From NCBI RefSeq assembly GCF_018691265.1, contig NW_024881321.1, positions 22,790,198 to 22,854,197 of the forward strand: DNA of 64,000 nucleotides, given 5' to 3'. The notes under the pieces are model-generated. The model did not search any database, had not been told where the DNA came from, and saw nothing but the letters and a program-made list of their open reading frames with translations. The position numbers and the translations under genes are program-made. The stretch is from Tyto alba (lineage: Eukaryota; Chordata; Aves; Strigiformes; Tytonidae). Positions 27,249 through 41,100 of this stretch are shown here, in pieces (the stretch's first letter is position 1; each line of letters starts with the position of its first letter).

Positions 27249-30200
27249 GTTTAGGTTATGGGATAGTTAAATTTACAGTTCATCTCTCTGGTTTCTCTAA
27301 TATCTCCTGTGTAATATGATGATTAGTGGCATCTTTCAGCATGAATACAACTGAGAACAAATAATTGTGCTGTAGCTAGGATATCTATCACCTACCAGTA
27401 CCTTGTCTTTAAAGAAGTCAGGGTATGAGATGCATTAACCAGTTTCCTCTCATTGCTGTGGCCTGTTCCTCAATATAATCATATAAAATAACAGCATATT
27501 ACACCAGGGATGAAGAAAAACTTAAGCAGCCTGCTGAAGCATCATCAAAAACGAAGTCTCTCTCACACTCTTGCTTTACATCTTGTTCTCCCTCTCTCTG
27601 TAAGAGCTGTTAAAAATTGTACTTTAAGGAATTAATGACCTACTTTCATCAAGCAATCATTTGACAAAGTTTTCTATTTTCATTCAGGTTGAAAATGGTG
27701 TTGATAAAAGATCTGGCATCTTAATTCACATAATGAATAATTGCTTGGACTAAAGCAGAAATGAGCCCCAGGAGAGGATAAATGGTATACAGAGGTTCCA
27801 TTACATTATTAGATACATTACTAATACCTAATGTATTCTAACAATATTTGGGTTTATTCAATTGTATAAAAAATAGAAAATAGAATTTAGATTCTTAAAT
27901 TGAGTCTGTTATTTTTGTTTATGGGATTACATTATATTACAAAATATCAGGCTTAGTTATTCCTTCATATGTCTCTTCTAGAACAGTGCAGTTCGATTTA
28001 TTTTTCAGAACAGAGTACTATATTTTGGATTTGACTTATAGATCATTCTGAAAAGCAGTAGACAAGAAGCAAAACCACTACAGTGTAATTATTCTGGTTT
28101 TACTTGGAAGGATATTGTGAATCATGTAGCTCTTTACCTTTTCTTCCCTTTTTTTTTTTTTTTTTCTCTTTCTTTTTTTTTTTCTTTTTGTCCTGTGATT
28201 AACATACAAACAAAATCTCTACAATTATTTAAAGGCAAAAACAGGTATATAAAAATAATTATTGTTCTCCATAGTGATATTCACTGACACAATATCAGGA
28301 AAGAAATTGAAGACCTGACATTCTGTATAGGCTTAATTTGGGCTTCATAAGGGAGTTGAAAAAGACAGTAATAAAGAACTTTATTTAGAAACTGAACTTT
28401 AAGATCATATATTTGCCTACTTTTTCTTGCACTTCCGAAAGCCCATTGTCAGAATAAGATTAATGTATTGAGATAGAATTTTGGTTTTATATAGGTGTCT
28501 TTCATGGTGTTTTATGCTTCAAACACTGCTTGTATCTTGAACAACTTGGGCAATGCTGTCTCAGTATTGTTTAAAAAACAACAAAACCCTTTCATCAGAC
28601 TGACAGTCTGGAAAAAAATGACAGATAGTTTCTCTACATAGATTTTTTTTAAATGCTGTGTTTTGATGGGTGAGATTAAATGTTTTAGATTGAGGACACT
28701 TCTTGCTTAGAGGGACAGTGTTAAACTTAACATCTTTTTGCATAAGTAAAGGTTTTGCTTTGGTGTTAAAAACACCTTAGATACTCACACTTGATTTTTC
28801 TTCACAATGCTACTTTTTCTTTCACCAGTTTTGCAATATGTTGTTTGTTTTAATGTTTCTTTTGTTTTGAAAGTACAACCTGAAGTGTTGATATCTTTAT
28901 TCCTTCCTATTTAATCTCCCCAACAGAATAACAACATATTAATAGCAATTGCCTGGAGAACATAATCTTTGAGTTCCTAGAGGGATCAAATTTTATATTC
29001 TTATAATGTCTTCCAGAATCATGAATGTTAATTGGATAAATTATCTCTTGATTTTTGAAATAAACTAGGTTTGAAATTCAGCACACGAGTCCTCACTAGT
29101 ACAAATTTTACATGATGACCTGCTCTAGAGTCTTCCCCTAACCTGGAAAAAGTGGCACTCTGGAAAACAGTGGCATTTTTACTTTTAAAAGACCATCATT
29201 AGTTTTTAAAACATGCTGCCACCTTAGTCTCCAGTTTTACTGAACATTCTTTTATGAGTTTTCAGATACACTAAGAAGAGGAATATGGTGCTGTTAATAG
29301 GGCAGGAGTTAGATTCAAGTACTTGGTTTTGCCACAGAAGTATTTTGTGATATTAAGCAAGCTGCTTTTTCTCCATTCCACTCAGTTTCATGCCAGCAAT
29401 GTAAGATAACAGGATGTTGCTCCTTTATTAGGTTGTTTTGATATTGAGTCTAATTATTGAATTAGTGACTGAGTAGTGAAATCACTCAGCCAGGAACAAA
29501 AGACTGTAAAGCCTGTTCCCTCAGTTAAATTTGTTTTCATTGAACAGTTGTTACACAATTAATTAAAGAGAAGGATTACGTCCCTCCAGCCAGCTGCAGG
29601 AGGACCCAGCCGAATCACTCTGCCCTGCCCACTGAAAACAAGCAACTCCTGTTGGTATTTTTCAACATTTCCCTAACCAGTAGATTTTTGTGGGAAAGTA
29701 CCATTATTAATACCTTTATGTTCTCATTTTACCTAGCTAGTCCAAGTTGACTGCTTGAGCTAAGGACACACACCATTTTGAGGTTCCTCTAAAATTTAAT
29801 AAATTAATAATATACTGGCTACCTCTTAGGGCTTTCAAATATGCAAAGTACCTACATGGTTTGTTTAATTGTCAGAAAAAAAAAAAAATCAACTAGACTT
29901 CAGAATATTTCTTTTAATTCTGTACCTACTCATGTGTACAAAGAAATGTCCGTGAAGTCATTTTACTGTCTCATTTGAAATATCTACAAGAGGAATAAAA
30001 TCAAACATTTGTCTAAATAAGAACTTAATTTTCCTAAACTCTTAAAATGTGTTTCTTAAAAGAAAAGGAAAATAAGAAAACAAAATCAGTAGAAAAGATT
30101 TAAGAAATTATCAAATCAAGTGTAGTGTTCAGGTCAACAGATACACCTACTTTCACCATTATAAGCACATCGATTTACTTCTATACACTAAGATATACTC

Positions 30201-33200
30201 AAGACAGAGGTGCATATTGAGCATTTTGCAAGAAATTCCAGTGCTGCAATTGTGTGTTTTGATTACCAAGGAGAGAGATTTATTACCATTATACCACAAT
30301 TTTTAAGTATTTTTTTCTTATTATTTAAGTATCTTCGCAATAACACTTCTCATTCTGAAATCATATTATATGAAAAAATAACTTTGTTACATTAATGTTA
30401 ATTTCTCTCAGCTTTATATTTTCTGTCATAATTAATACCTCACTCCTTAGGAATTTTTAATTGAACATATGGAAGTTAATATAGACTAGGTCTCACTAAC
30501 ACTAAACATAGTCTTTTCTTTTAACTTTAGCACATGGTGGGTGACATTCTGGTCCCATTCAAATCAAGGGAAGAGTCCTCTTTAAAAATAGTATCATCTG
30601 GATTTCATCCAATATTTCTCTCTTAGTTGCTGCATAAGAGATGGGTCTATTACTTCTTCTCTGCCAATGGAAAGATGAGCAGGGGTTACAGCTCAGTGCT
30701 TGAGCTCATCTTTCACACACACAGGGCTCTGGGTGCAGTCCTCTGTATTTCTGTGGGCTCATCTGAGGCTTTCTTCACATGTGTGGCAGCCGAGAAGGGG
30801 ATGATACCTTCTTCACCTGGCACTACTGTAAACAAAAGGTATTAAGATTAAGGCCTCAGTTCAAAATACTTGCGTTACATTAGTTCTAAGGATGCATGTC
30901 TAGAACTACCTTTGTCTGCAAATATCTTGAAAAATAAACACTTGAAGCATGAGCTTTTTCCCGATGTTAATAATCATGCTTAAACCAGAGTAGCCTGAAG
31001 CACTCTCCAGCTTAACCTCAAGATTCACTATGGTTTAATGATTTTCAACCGGAATGAGACTTAAGCACACAGCAGTTCCTCTTGACCTTTAATTTCTATT
31101 GGAATAAAAGATACTCCTTTTGGGCTGGCAGGAAGCCATGGACTGCTTCTGCGTGTCTGAATGATTAGGGGAAGAAGGACCCCAGGATGCAACAGGTGTG
31201 TTTCAGCAGGAGTTACGGATATTTAGGAAACGGGATGAATTCATATATCAGTGTGTAATTTCTTATGTCTTTGGAATAAAAGGACATGGATTTGTCAGAA
31301 ATTCAATTAGTATATAAACTTTTATTTTAAAATTAAATGTAATTATATTTGAAGCATGCAAGCTGTATTCAACTTTGTTGGGTTTTGGTTTGTTTTGTTT
31401 TTTTTTTTTTTTTCAAGGATGCTTGAAAAAAGGGAACATTTTAGGGAGAATTTTAGAAGTTGAAGACTTTATGTTTAGATATCAGCTCAGGAATTCTGAG
31501 CAGTCTAGTAAACAATTTTACTTTCATTTATTAAGCTATCAAATCCTTAGAAAAAACTTGGAGGGGAAAAAGAACTGAGTCAACTTATACTGTAGCTGTG
31601 GGTAATTGCACTATATCTTGTCAAGATTGGAAAAATTATGTAACTTAGAAGTTAAAGTAAGAGTGTTTCATATACCATGCTATTATACTTTCAACTTGGA
31701 AAAGAGATTATTTTTAGTGCAGAAACACTATAATAAGAAAAATCCATAGGGATTATACTATTAATTATATTCACTAATTTTTGAGTCAGATTTTATAGAA
31801 AACAGACCAAGGGAAAGTCTGTTATCGCTACTTTAACACAATGGCAGAGCAATTTAGTAAATACAGGAAAGTCTCTATGCCTATGTCTTCCTGATTGTTT
31901 ATACTCTACCTAGTATATGTGTGATCCTTATTAGCAAATATAAACTTATTTGGAGTATAAATAAATAACCATAATTAATATCTCATTCCCTTTCAACACT
32001 TTCTGTAGAAATTTTACTTAGTTATTTCAGTAAACCAGTGTATACATAAACAACATTTGCCAGAATGATTCTACACAGTAATATTATCTTTACTCATGTA
32101 CATCTGCTTAGAATAGAAATATTATTTAAAGATATGTTTAAAAGTTTGAGAAAATCATGAGGGCTTTCCTTTTAATTTTAGCCTAATGCCTCCTTCTCTT
32201 TGTGGATGTTACATTGTTAGAACTATTAGAGGACTGTAAGGTGCACAACTGTTTTAATCAGTCCTTTATATCTTCTCAGCAGTCTTTAATCATGAATAAA
32301 TATCAATTATTAACCCTCTATTTATGGTATTTATTTCCAAATGTTTTGAAACATAACTAATCTCATTGTCTCTCTCAAAAGACAGTTGCTTTAGAAAACT
32401 AGTGTTTTAGAATTTTGTTTTCTGTCTCTCTGAACTTCACAGCACAATGAACTGTATTTATTTTTGAAGGAAACTGAAACAAAAAGATCTCCTTTTTCCT
32501 CCTACCAAAAAAGGAAGTTATGTGATTTATTGCAAAGACTTTTCACTATAAATTTCTCCTATTAAAAATTCAGGGATTTTTTCAGCCAAAATTCTACAAT
32601 TCTAATTACTTACAGCTAATGTAATTGCCACAAAAAGAAATATTTTCTTCTGAGTAGTTCTATGTAATCAAATAAAACAGATGGTATTCATAAAATTTGT
32701 GTAGGTACTGCCACAATAGTGAACATCAGGAGAGGTGTAACATATTATTGGACTGTTAAAGCACCTCTCAAAACCAGGAAAAATCTCCTCAAATGTAATG
32801 TTCCTTGGAAACTAGCACGATGTCAAAACTTGTTTAAGTATTTTCAAATGCCTGCAAACTCACACTGGAGTATTGGATCCTAACCTGAGATTAATGTTTC
32901 TGGTGGGTGATGAACTCATTTCCTGAGAAATGATGATAAAAAGACTCTCCTTACATAGGGCAACATGAAGTGACACAAGCTATAAAAACACTTGGAGCTA
33001 TCTCTACCTTTAAAAAACCTTTTACTCCTGAAATTAAAAAATGCATAGAAAGAAGGAATGACAAGGAGGGCATGATTTTCTCTTTTTGCTCTTTACATAA
33101 AATAACAGCAGAAGAATAATGTTCTTGTCAAATTCATTAACAGATTAGAAATTGTATTTAAATACAAATTTTAAGGGCAAAAGGTAGCTCTGAATAACAG

Positions 33201-33762
33201 GTCAGGATTGTTGTTTGTTTCTGTAGTTGTTTTCACACTAATTAGGTTAAAAAAAAAAAGTTGAAATATTAAACTTTTTACATTTTCATAGGTTTGAACC
33301 TGCTTTTACCTTTTCTGTGCAATCAAAAGGAGAGTACTGTAACTGTAAATTGAAGCTGAAAAGTAATGGCATCATTCCAAGATAGGGATGTTAAAGGAAA
33401 TGGACATACCAAGACTCATGATAAAATAGTAAACGTTAGCAATAGTAACATAAGCATAATGTTTGGATTCTGAGATATGAATTCTAGTATCTCAGACTGC
33501 CAGGAAGCCGCCTGCCTTCTTCATTGCTATTGAAGACTGAAAGGGGATTTGCAGTTTGGTTCTCATCAACACCACCACTGATTTGTGTAGAGGTCATTGC
33601 TGAATGGCAACCGAACAGCAGGCAACACTGAACAGCTGCCCCAACAGCTTTTTCAGTATAGGGGGTGAGAGAAAGTGAGAATTGAAATCTACGTCTCCTG
33701 GATGCTTTGTTACTGAATATCCCTTCTTTCTCCTCTCCTTGCCCACAACCCCCACCCCTTTT

Positions 33763-33764
<2 letters not shown>

Positions 33765-33797
<33 letters not shown>
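33765..33797. repeat. T33 homopolymer with C-rich lead-in
   Basis: An uninterrupted run of 33 T residues preceded by a CT/C-rich segment (33731-33764). Read on the minus strand it is an A33 tail followed by a GA-rich stretch; no retroposed gene body is recognisable next to it. Confidence 0.97.
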
Positions 33798-33802
<5 letters not shown>

Positions 33803-35328
33803 GAAATTCACTGTAAGTTTGAAATGCTTCAAGTGTGAAGTAAATATTGTTTCTAGGTCACTTATATACTTGTCAAACAATACACAGAACACAACAAATC
33901 TGCAGAGGTCCTGGTGTATGAATGGATTTTCTAGATGGGACCAACATGTTTTCATCACATGTAACATCTGAATGAGGAACTCCCTTCTACAAATATTTGA
34001 TGCAAATGAGAGCATGCACTCACATGAGGAGTCCTGCTGATTTCAGTGAGACATCATGCATTCATAATGATTTGCGGCACTGAGACTCCTCTATAGCCAG
34101 TCAGGCTCAGCTGGAAGCTTGTCAAAGCCAGTTCTAAATTTATGTAACATAAGAATCATTCTGTGCATATTTTCTCCATCTTTGCGTTAGGCTCGGGGTA
34201 GTTTGTAGCTGATTGTTTTGAATGGTGGCAATAACACTCTTGTTTTATCAACTTATTTAGCCAAAGAAAGTCACACAGTATTAAAAAGCTATTTTTGTTG
34301 TATTTTTTTTTAATATGCCTAAATATTTAACTTATTTATTCTCTAAGAATTTTATGCCAAAGTTAATTGAAAATTATAGCTGAAAACTTTTCATAACATA
34401 AGTTGACAGTTTCAGCAGTTCATGTGTACTTAGTAGACCATCTCTGAACTGGAAAAGCACTGAGGCAGACTTACATATGGCAGCACCAGTGCATGTCATA
34501 CAAATTTTAACACTTTTATAGCTTTGATTCAGGCACCCACAGGATAACATGTTGAATCCATTTTTTTTGTGAAAGCTGGTCTTGGAAAGGAAGGGATTTT
34601 AATTGAATGTGCATGCTGAGGAGGATAAGAGTACCGGATGCCTGAAATTAAGTTTGTCTGTAACCTTCAAGGAACTATGCAGACTAATGAGATGTAGGAT
34701 TGTCACTACATCTGTTCCCGTTTGCTCCCATTTAAGATGAACACTTAAAAAAATATTCATATTATGGAGCTCTATTTGTTGAAAATAATATAATTTGTGT
34801 ATATACATTCATGCTGGGTATTTAGTGCTTGAGGAAAGTTACTAAGTGGGATACTTTTCTTCTGTATTAATATTTAATTAAAAGTTCAAGAAGATCACAT
34901 TTTGACAGACACTACTTTAGCTATAGGAAAAATGTAACTGCAGTAACACTTTTCTTGTTTGATCTCTTTTTTTTAGGTCAGCCTACATCCATATACAGGC
35001 ACACGTACATACTGCATTCCATCATAGGGGCACAATGCTGTTTGTTAGTCAATTTTTATGCTTGAGGCCAGAGAAATTGTATCACACTTGCTTTTGACTC
35101 TAGATCAAGAACTGTAGCTGTATCATGAAAAATAAAAATAGAAAAAATTCTTTGAAGGTTTGAAATGCTGAAATTTGTAACTTGTGGTTTCTTGTTCAAA
35201 GTAACATTTGCTGCCTTGCTAACCATCTTTCAGTTGGGACATATCCAGACAGTACATCTACTATTAATTTAAACTCATATGGAAGTTTGAAACTTCACAA
35301 TAAACTGTTTTGCTATGACTTCTGGAGG

Positions 35329-35411
35329 AAAAAAAAAAAAAAAAAAACAAACAAAACCACAACCAAAAACAAAAGCAAAAAAAGTACACACACACAGCCC
35401 ACCCCCCCAAA
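35329..35411. repeat. Compound A / (CAAA) / (CA) low-complexity tract
   Basis: A19 followed by irregular ACAAA and CCAAAA units, then (AC)n, then C8. It looks like a decayed compound microsatellite; no element end was identified. Confidence 0.93.
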
Positions 35412-37154
35412 ACAGTATCATGAGATGCAGAGCTTTTTATTTATCAAGTGATTTCTAAGTCAAATAATATTATAAAATTGCTAGCCAGTCTCTCCATTTA
35501 TGGTACAGTCAAAATTTCTACTGAAATAAAACTCTTTTTGGATCTAACAGTCACCATGTTTCAAGTTTTACATGTACCTATCCTCAAATACTGCAAAAGA
35601 AGGGGAAATTCTATGCATTCCTATTTACAGCTGTGTAACACAGGCAAAATAGTGCCTTGAGAGATCATAATGCACAGGCACTGTAATTCACAGAGCCTCA
35701 AGCAGACAAAAGTGTGTTTTCAAATAAATTAAAGACTGTATAGTGAATCTCAAAAGTATCTCAATTCACCCTTCTGTTTGTTTCTGATGAATTATTACTC
35801 TAGAGGCCAAATTTCCTGTCAATGATTTATAGAATTCTTGAATATAATCATTACAGAAGACAAAAGGGGCTCTGCCACAGGAACATATAGTGATATCTGG
35901 CAATGGCATTTCTGTTACTGATTCCTAATATTAAATATAAATATTAGTTTAAAGTTGATGTCTCCTAATATTAATGCTAGCAAAAACATTCCCTCTATTA
36001 ATGTAGCCTCATCTCAGCTGAGGTAATGAATAAAAGTGGAATATAGTTGTGTTTTTCAACATTTTTGTCCTGATATCCATAAATGTGATGGACAGCTGAG
36101 AAACTGAAGTATTACCTTGGTATATCTGTCAAGTAACATTAACATTTAGGCAGTATATAATGACAATTTTTAATTAGATCCAGAAGTCTTGAAGCTTGGA
36201 CTATACATTTCCAGGTGGATCAAAGTTAAAAAAAAAATAATAATAACAGAGAGAACAAAGCAAATAATACTAATAATAAGGCTTAAAAATTAATTTTGAG
36301 CATTATATTGTGGACTAACCAGGGTGAAATTTATTAATTGCATACAACAGCAGCATCCAAACTTCTTTCTTATTGGCCTAGATAACATTCTGTACATTTG
36401 CACAAAGAACATGCACCTCTAAACTTACACCTGACACATGATCAGACGTCCCATACATATGCATCACGCATGATCTCTACACATTTAAGAAAACTGATGA
36501 GTCCCCAAAGAACTGTTATCTGCTCCATAAGTACTGATCAGTATACATAATAAAAGTATATCACCTTTTATCTGATCTTTACGCACTGATCTTATGATGG
36601 AAGGCTTTTTGGAAAAGAGAGTTTCAAACCAGATATGATCTAGTTGAACATTTTTAGTTTTAACAGCTGAATTTTTCTGCATGCCTACTAAGTAGTTTCT
36701 ACATACAACTTTAAGTAGCTGATGACAAGCGCCCTTTAGCATATTTTCTATCTATTCTCAGATTTTAATTGCAGAGATATTATGTCAGAATTAAACTGCT
36801 TTGGTCTTCATTCCTGTCTGTCTATAAACTGAGAACACCAGAGAATGTAATAGGTAGTTCAAGGGGAAAGACTATTACTGGTACTTGAACTCTTAAAAAA
36901 GGCAAGTCATACAAGTCATATACTTTGCAACAGAATTTAGTAGTAAATAACTTAGATCAGTTTGAAAAGGTAACAAAAAGATCTGGTCTTCAGCACAAGT
37001 GGACAGAATCAAGTCATTTTTCTATTCCAGTGGAGTCTCAATTCTGGTGTCTACAAGACAGTGCAGTGGTACTTACAGTGCAATACGTTTCGTGTCAGGA
37101 CAAGAATACCTAAGAGGTTTTTGTCAAAAACAAACACTGAAATCTCTGACTCAT

Positions 37155-37793
37155 TGTTTTGCCAATTGACGGGGTTAACACAAAGGACACAGACACCAAG
37201 CTAAAGAAATAGGCTTATTTTACTTTAGTTTAAAGCAGCAGAAAGAATAAGCAAGGTAATGCACCTAGTCATTACTACATAAAGCTAGCTATAGTGATTA
37301 AGAAAGATACATCACCAACTGCCCTCAGACTTTACCATCATCCAGATCCGTGCATCAGCTGGGGAGCCCCGTCACAGCGAAGGGTCGGAGAGCCTTTCCC
37401 GGCAATTGGGAAGTCCCACGCAGGGCGTCCACTCATAGGTGAGGTCTCCGTCTGTGCTGTGAGAGGGTCCGGCTTTTGTACAGTTTAACAAACAAGTCTA
37501 TACAAAATGCACAGGAGATATCTGGTAGATTGATATGCCTCACTCAGGTGTGTCCGGATCTGGCCAGGATCCAGGCACGTCTGAGGAGTTTCTGTTTTTC
37601 TTTACATTTGGGATTTATAGTTACTTCCTGTTGTTTACTTATAGTTTTAAGAGGTTGTTCCCAGGGTTGCGTTTCATGCTGATAAGATGCTGGTTGCTTC
37701 ATGCTGCTGATAAGATGCTGGTTGCTGGTCAGGGGATTCACTCAGAAGTCAACTTTGGTTTGAGGCCTATTGTTTGGGCCTTTTTTTGTTTCA
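37155..37793 (-). mobile_element. Solo ERV LTR, 639 bp, with 5-bp TSD
   Basis: Flanked by CTCAT at 37150-37154 and 37794-37798. On the minus strand it starts TGAAAC and ends GGCAAAACA (TG...CA). It has a TATAAAT box at 37613-37619 (minus strand) and an AATAAG-type signal in the A/T-rich stretch near 37218-37230. U3 holds a direct repeat of the 21-mer GCTGATAAGATGCTGGTTGCT (37678-37698 and 37706-37726, period 28). GC content is clearly higher than in the flanks. The duplication could be read one base differently because the adjoining base is also A. A family name is not given; this LTR has no second copy in the window. Confidence 0.82.
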
Positions 37794-37960
37794 CTCATTC
37801 AACCAGGTTTCTGTCTGGATAGTTCACCATGCCCTGTTCCTTTCAGGGAAATGTCATAGACCCATTTGCTATGTAAGTTTAATCATATATATACATGTGT
37901 TATAGCCTATTACACCGTTTCCCTATAACTTGTTTATTTCTTCCTAACTTCCTGAATAGC

Positions 37961-38168
37961 TTTACTGTGAGGGTGGTAATGTGCTGGAACAGGTTGCCCA
38001 GAGAAGTTGTGGGTACCCCCTCCCTGGAACTGTTCAAGGCCAGGTTGGATGGAGTTTTGAGCAACCTGGTCTAGTGGAAGTTGTCCCTGCCCTTGGCATG
38101 GTGTTAGGAACTAGATGATCTTTAAGGTCCTTTCCAACCCACACTGTTCTATGATTCTGTGATTCTTC
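37961..38168 (+). mobile_element. CR1 LINE 3' end (~208 bp)
   Basis: Reads through the well-known CR1 3' segment: GTGAGGGTGGTAATGTGCTGG, AACAGGTTGCCCAGAGAAG, GGCCAGGTTGGATGGAG, GAGCAACCTGGTCTAGTGGA, GATGATCTTTAAGGTCC, TTCCAACCCACACTG, ending with TTCTATGATTCTGTGATTCT octamers. It covers the very end of the reverse-transcriptase ORF region and the 3' UTR, 5'-truncated. It is one of the least diverged CR1 copies here. Confidence 0.95.
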
Positions 38169-41100
38169 TATGTACAGTACAAAAAAAAAATAACATATTT
38201 TAGTCAATGGTTACATTTGTAATACTCAGAGAAAGGCAATGAATTATTTCTTTTTAGTGGTAAAAACAATTTATTGCCTTCAGTTCTTGTGATTTATGCC
38301 TCTTCTTTGTTTATTACTACCATCATTTTTTTTCTGTATGTAGTTAAACATTCATCCAAATAATCTGGGGGAAAAAAAAAAGAAAAAAAGTTTTCAATTG
38401 ACTTTGGGAAAGATTTCAAAAACATCAGGGAACAGAGAGCTCTAAATGCCATGGAAAATTGCTAGGAATTGTATGTATGAATTCTAATATAATTTTAAAA
38501 ATCCCAAATGAACCAACAAAAAAACCCTAACACCTGATTCTAGAGAGGAATCAAGTTTGTGACAATCATTTTTAACAAGTTGGGATTTCTTTTATATTTG
38601 ATTTTGAGATGGGATTGAGGGGATGTGTTAATGCATTATCTTAGAAATCCTAGTTATGAGGAGTTTAAACTGTGACTTGACAGGTGAAAATCAGTCTGAG
38701 CTATTTATCTTGTTTCTAGGAGATCCGCAATCTTTACTTCTTTTCCCTGTTCCTAGAGGAAGCCTCTGCACTGATCTGTTCTTGTCCTTGCTGCTATTCC
38801 ACCTCAGATAGTAAGGACTCCAGTGTTGGGTCCTTGTGGCTTTTTAGGCAGGTAGATCCACTAAACAACAAAGCAAGAGGGAAAACAGGTTACAGAACTG
38901 TTGTTAAATACACCACAAATACACCATGTCCCTGACATTTAGGCCAATGGATGCAGCAAATCAGCTATTTCCAGTTCTCACAGTATTCGTACCCAGGTTG
39001 GGTCTTCTATAGCACTCTGAGAGAATTGCTATGCTCCCCTGACATTATGTGTGTTACAATCATAGGGCTGGATTATATCATGTTAGAGTAATGCTTTTAT
39101 AGAATAAAATCAAAATAATACATTGCTTGCTCTGGGTGATATGATAGCAGATGGGATCTCTGTGGGACAAATCCTGTTGAAAGACTGTAGAGAAGAAGGA
39201 GCCAAGGCTAGTGCAGTCTTGTCTGAATTGTCTTTCTCAGAGTGATCCCAAAAACCTTAAACTTCAAACAGGGTTTGTTTTAGAAGCAGCTAGAAGTTGC
39301 AATCAAAAAGAGAGTCAGGTAGAGAAGGTATGTTTGTGCAATAGGGGTAGTCAAGGAATCAGAATCCAGGAGTGTAAAGGGAACTAAATTTTTGGAAGGG
39401 CAGATGTTCTCTTTAAAATCCCGTAGCTAACAGAATTCTATTTTTATAGTATACCTTATCCTTATGCTTTTATTCACAAGAATGCAAACATTTTAAAAAC
39501 TTTATAATTTGGATTTTTTGTGAAAACAAATACTGAAACAAAATACTCCAACTGGTATAAGAAATTCCTTAAATAAGGAGAAGATAATTCCAAAGATCAA
39601 TTTTATTTATGCCCCTCTTTAGACTGATCCACAAGTGTCATATCAACCCATCCATAGCAAAAAAGAACCACTCAATAACATTAAATATTTAGCCTATTTC
39701 TATAAATCATAACAGAACCAAAAATATACCTATGAAATTGTGTCTATCCAAATCTAGGAGAAACATTGTTATTTTCTTGAATGGGATGGCCTAGGTTTAA
39801 ATTCAAATTTGCAATCAGGTACAGGTAGCACAAAGTGAGGATATCAGAACAAATTATTTATATAATGAATTCTAAAGATTTTTTTTTTTACTCTTGGAGA
39901 TATATCTAGTTGTTTACACACTTTTTTTTTCCTCTTAAAGTGGAAAATAATATGGATCATTAATATTATCTGTCTGTGAATTAGGGAGATTTTTTTGCTA
40001 ACAGAAAGAATATAAAATATGAACAAAAAGGCTTCGAGCTCTTATGAAGGTGCAAAAATTATAAAAAGATGTGATATAAAGATCCTCAAGTAGCATTTGA
40101 AAAGCAGTGTCATAAAATTATATGGTTTGTCTCCTGAATTTTCACCCATGTTTTCTTAAGGGTTACTTAAATGTCACAGGCTTGTCACTGAGCACCAGGT
40201 TCTCAGGCAATCAACATCCTAAAAATAATCTTTCTATAAGCTTATGTTAGTTAATAGTCATATGTTCCTAATTGCAAGGCAAGTCATGTGTTTAAGATGG
40301 AATGACCCCTGGAATGACCTTTTCCCCTGGAATGACCTTTAAGATTTTCTCGGTGTGTATACATGCACATACATATTTTATTAATGTTCTGGATTACAGC
40401 TCAATGTAGAAGACCGAGGATGGCTTGAACAGGAGTCCTCACTATCTGCAGTGTTTCTGTAACAGAAAAAACTGAAATTGTAAGGCATGAAAAGTCTTTA
40501 AACTGTAGCCTAATTCAACCTTTCACAAAGAGTACATGATAGTCTGTTTACCTCTGCATCTCTACAAATCATAGCTGACCTATACTATTTGACTTCCTTT
40601 GGCATTAGCTTTGTAAAAACATCTCCTTTTATTTCAGTGACACAACAGATAAGATTTTAAACGCCTGTATGCAAGATTTGATATTTATATCTCAGTAAAA
40701 ATATTGTCAACTGATAATGTGAGCAGAAAGCCAGTAGGCATAACGTGAGATTCTCAGTTCCAAACTTCTTTTTCAATTAAATTACTACCTGAAGGAAATT
40801 ACAGTAGTGACTTATTAATCTCTGTTAAAGTAAATGAACAGGACCCTCCTGGTACAGAATAAGTCCCTAAATTGCCAAAGTTGAGCCTACACCTCAGAAA
40901 ATTATGCTTAAATATTTCAAGTGACCAGAGATTAGTAGTGCTGCTTCCTTCTCCTTTCTGCTTTTTTTTTCCCTCCTGTTGCTTCACACTAACCTTCTGG
41001 TCAGTGATATTTGTAAGGTTGCTGTAAAATATACTAAGATGCTCTAGGATACAGCAAATTCAGAGCTTTAAAAAAATACATGTTTCCTACCAGATGCTCA

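Larger units (their letters stand above)
27249..37148. other. Unique AT-rich DNA with homopolymer runs; no gene supported
   Basis: Contains T-rich tracts at 28149-28189, 31390-31413 and 33765-33797, and an A/CAAA/CA tract at 35329-35411. Around 30536-30580 the wording resembles the 'GGGTGACATTCTGGTCCCATT' class of old sauropsid MITE-like palindromes, but only one arm is visible, so no call is made. A GC-richer patch at 29580-29640 has no recognised identity. No exon was supported. Confidence 0.5.

Noticed and set aside
30536..30580. Remnant of an old palindromic MITE of sauropsids
   Set aside because: Only one arm with weak wording similarity is visible; the complementary arm and target duplication were not found.
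33765..33797. Poly(A) tail of a processed pseudogene on the minus strand
   Set aside because: No gene-like body or flanking duplication was found next to the T33 run; the same holds for the runs at 45029, 48012, 48230, 50380, 53637 and 63843.
40298..40338. Nuclear-receptor element from repeated TGACC half-sites
   Set aside because: The half-sites are in direct order with irregular, wide spacing (12 and 18 bp) that fits no standard response element; more likely a small slippage repeat.
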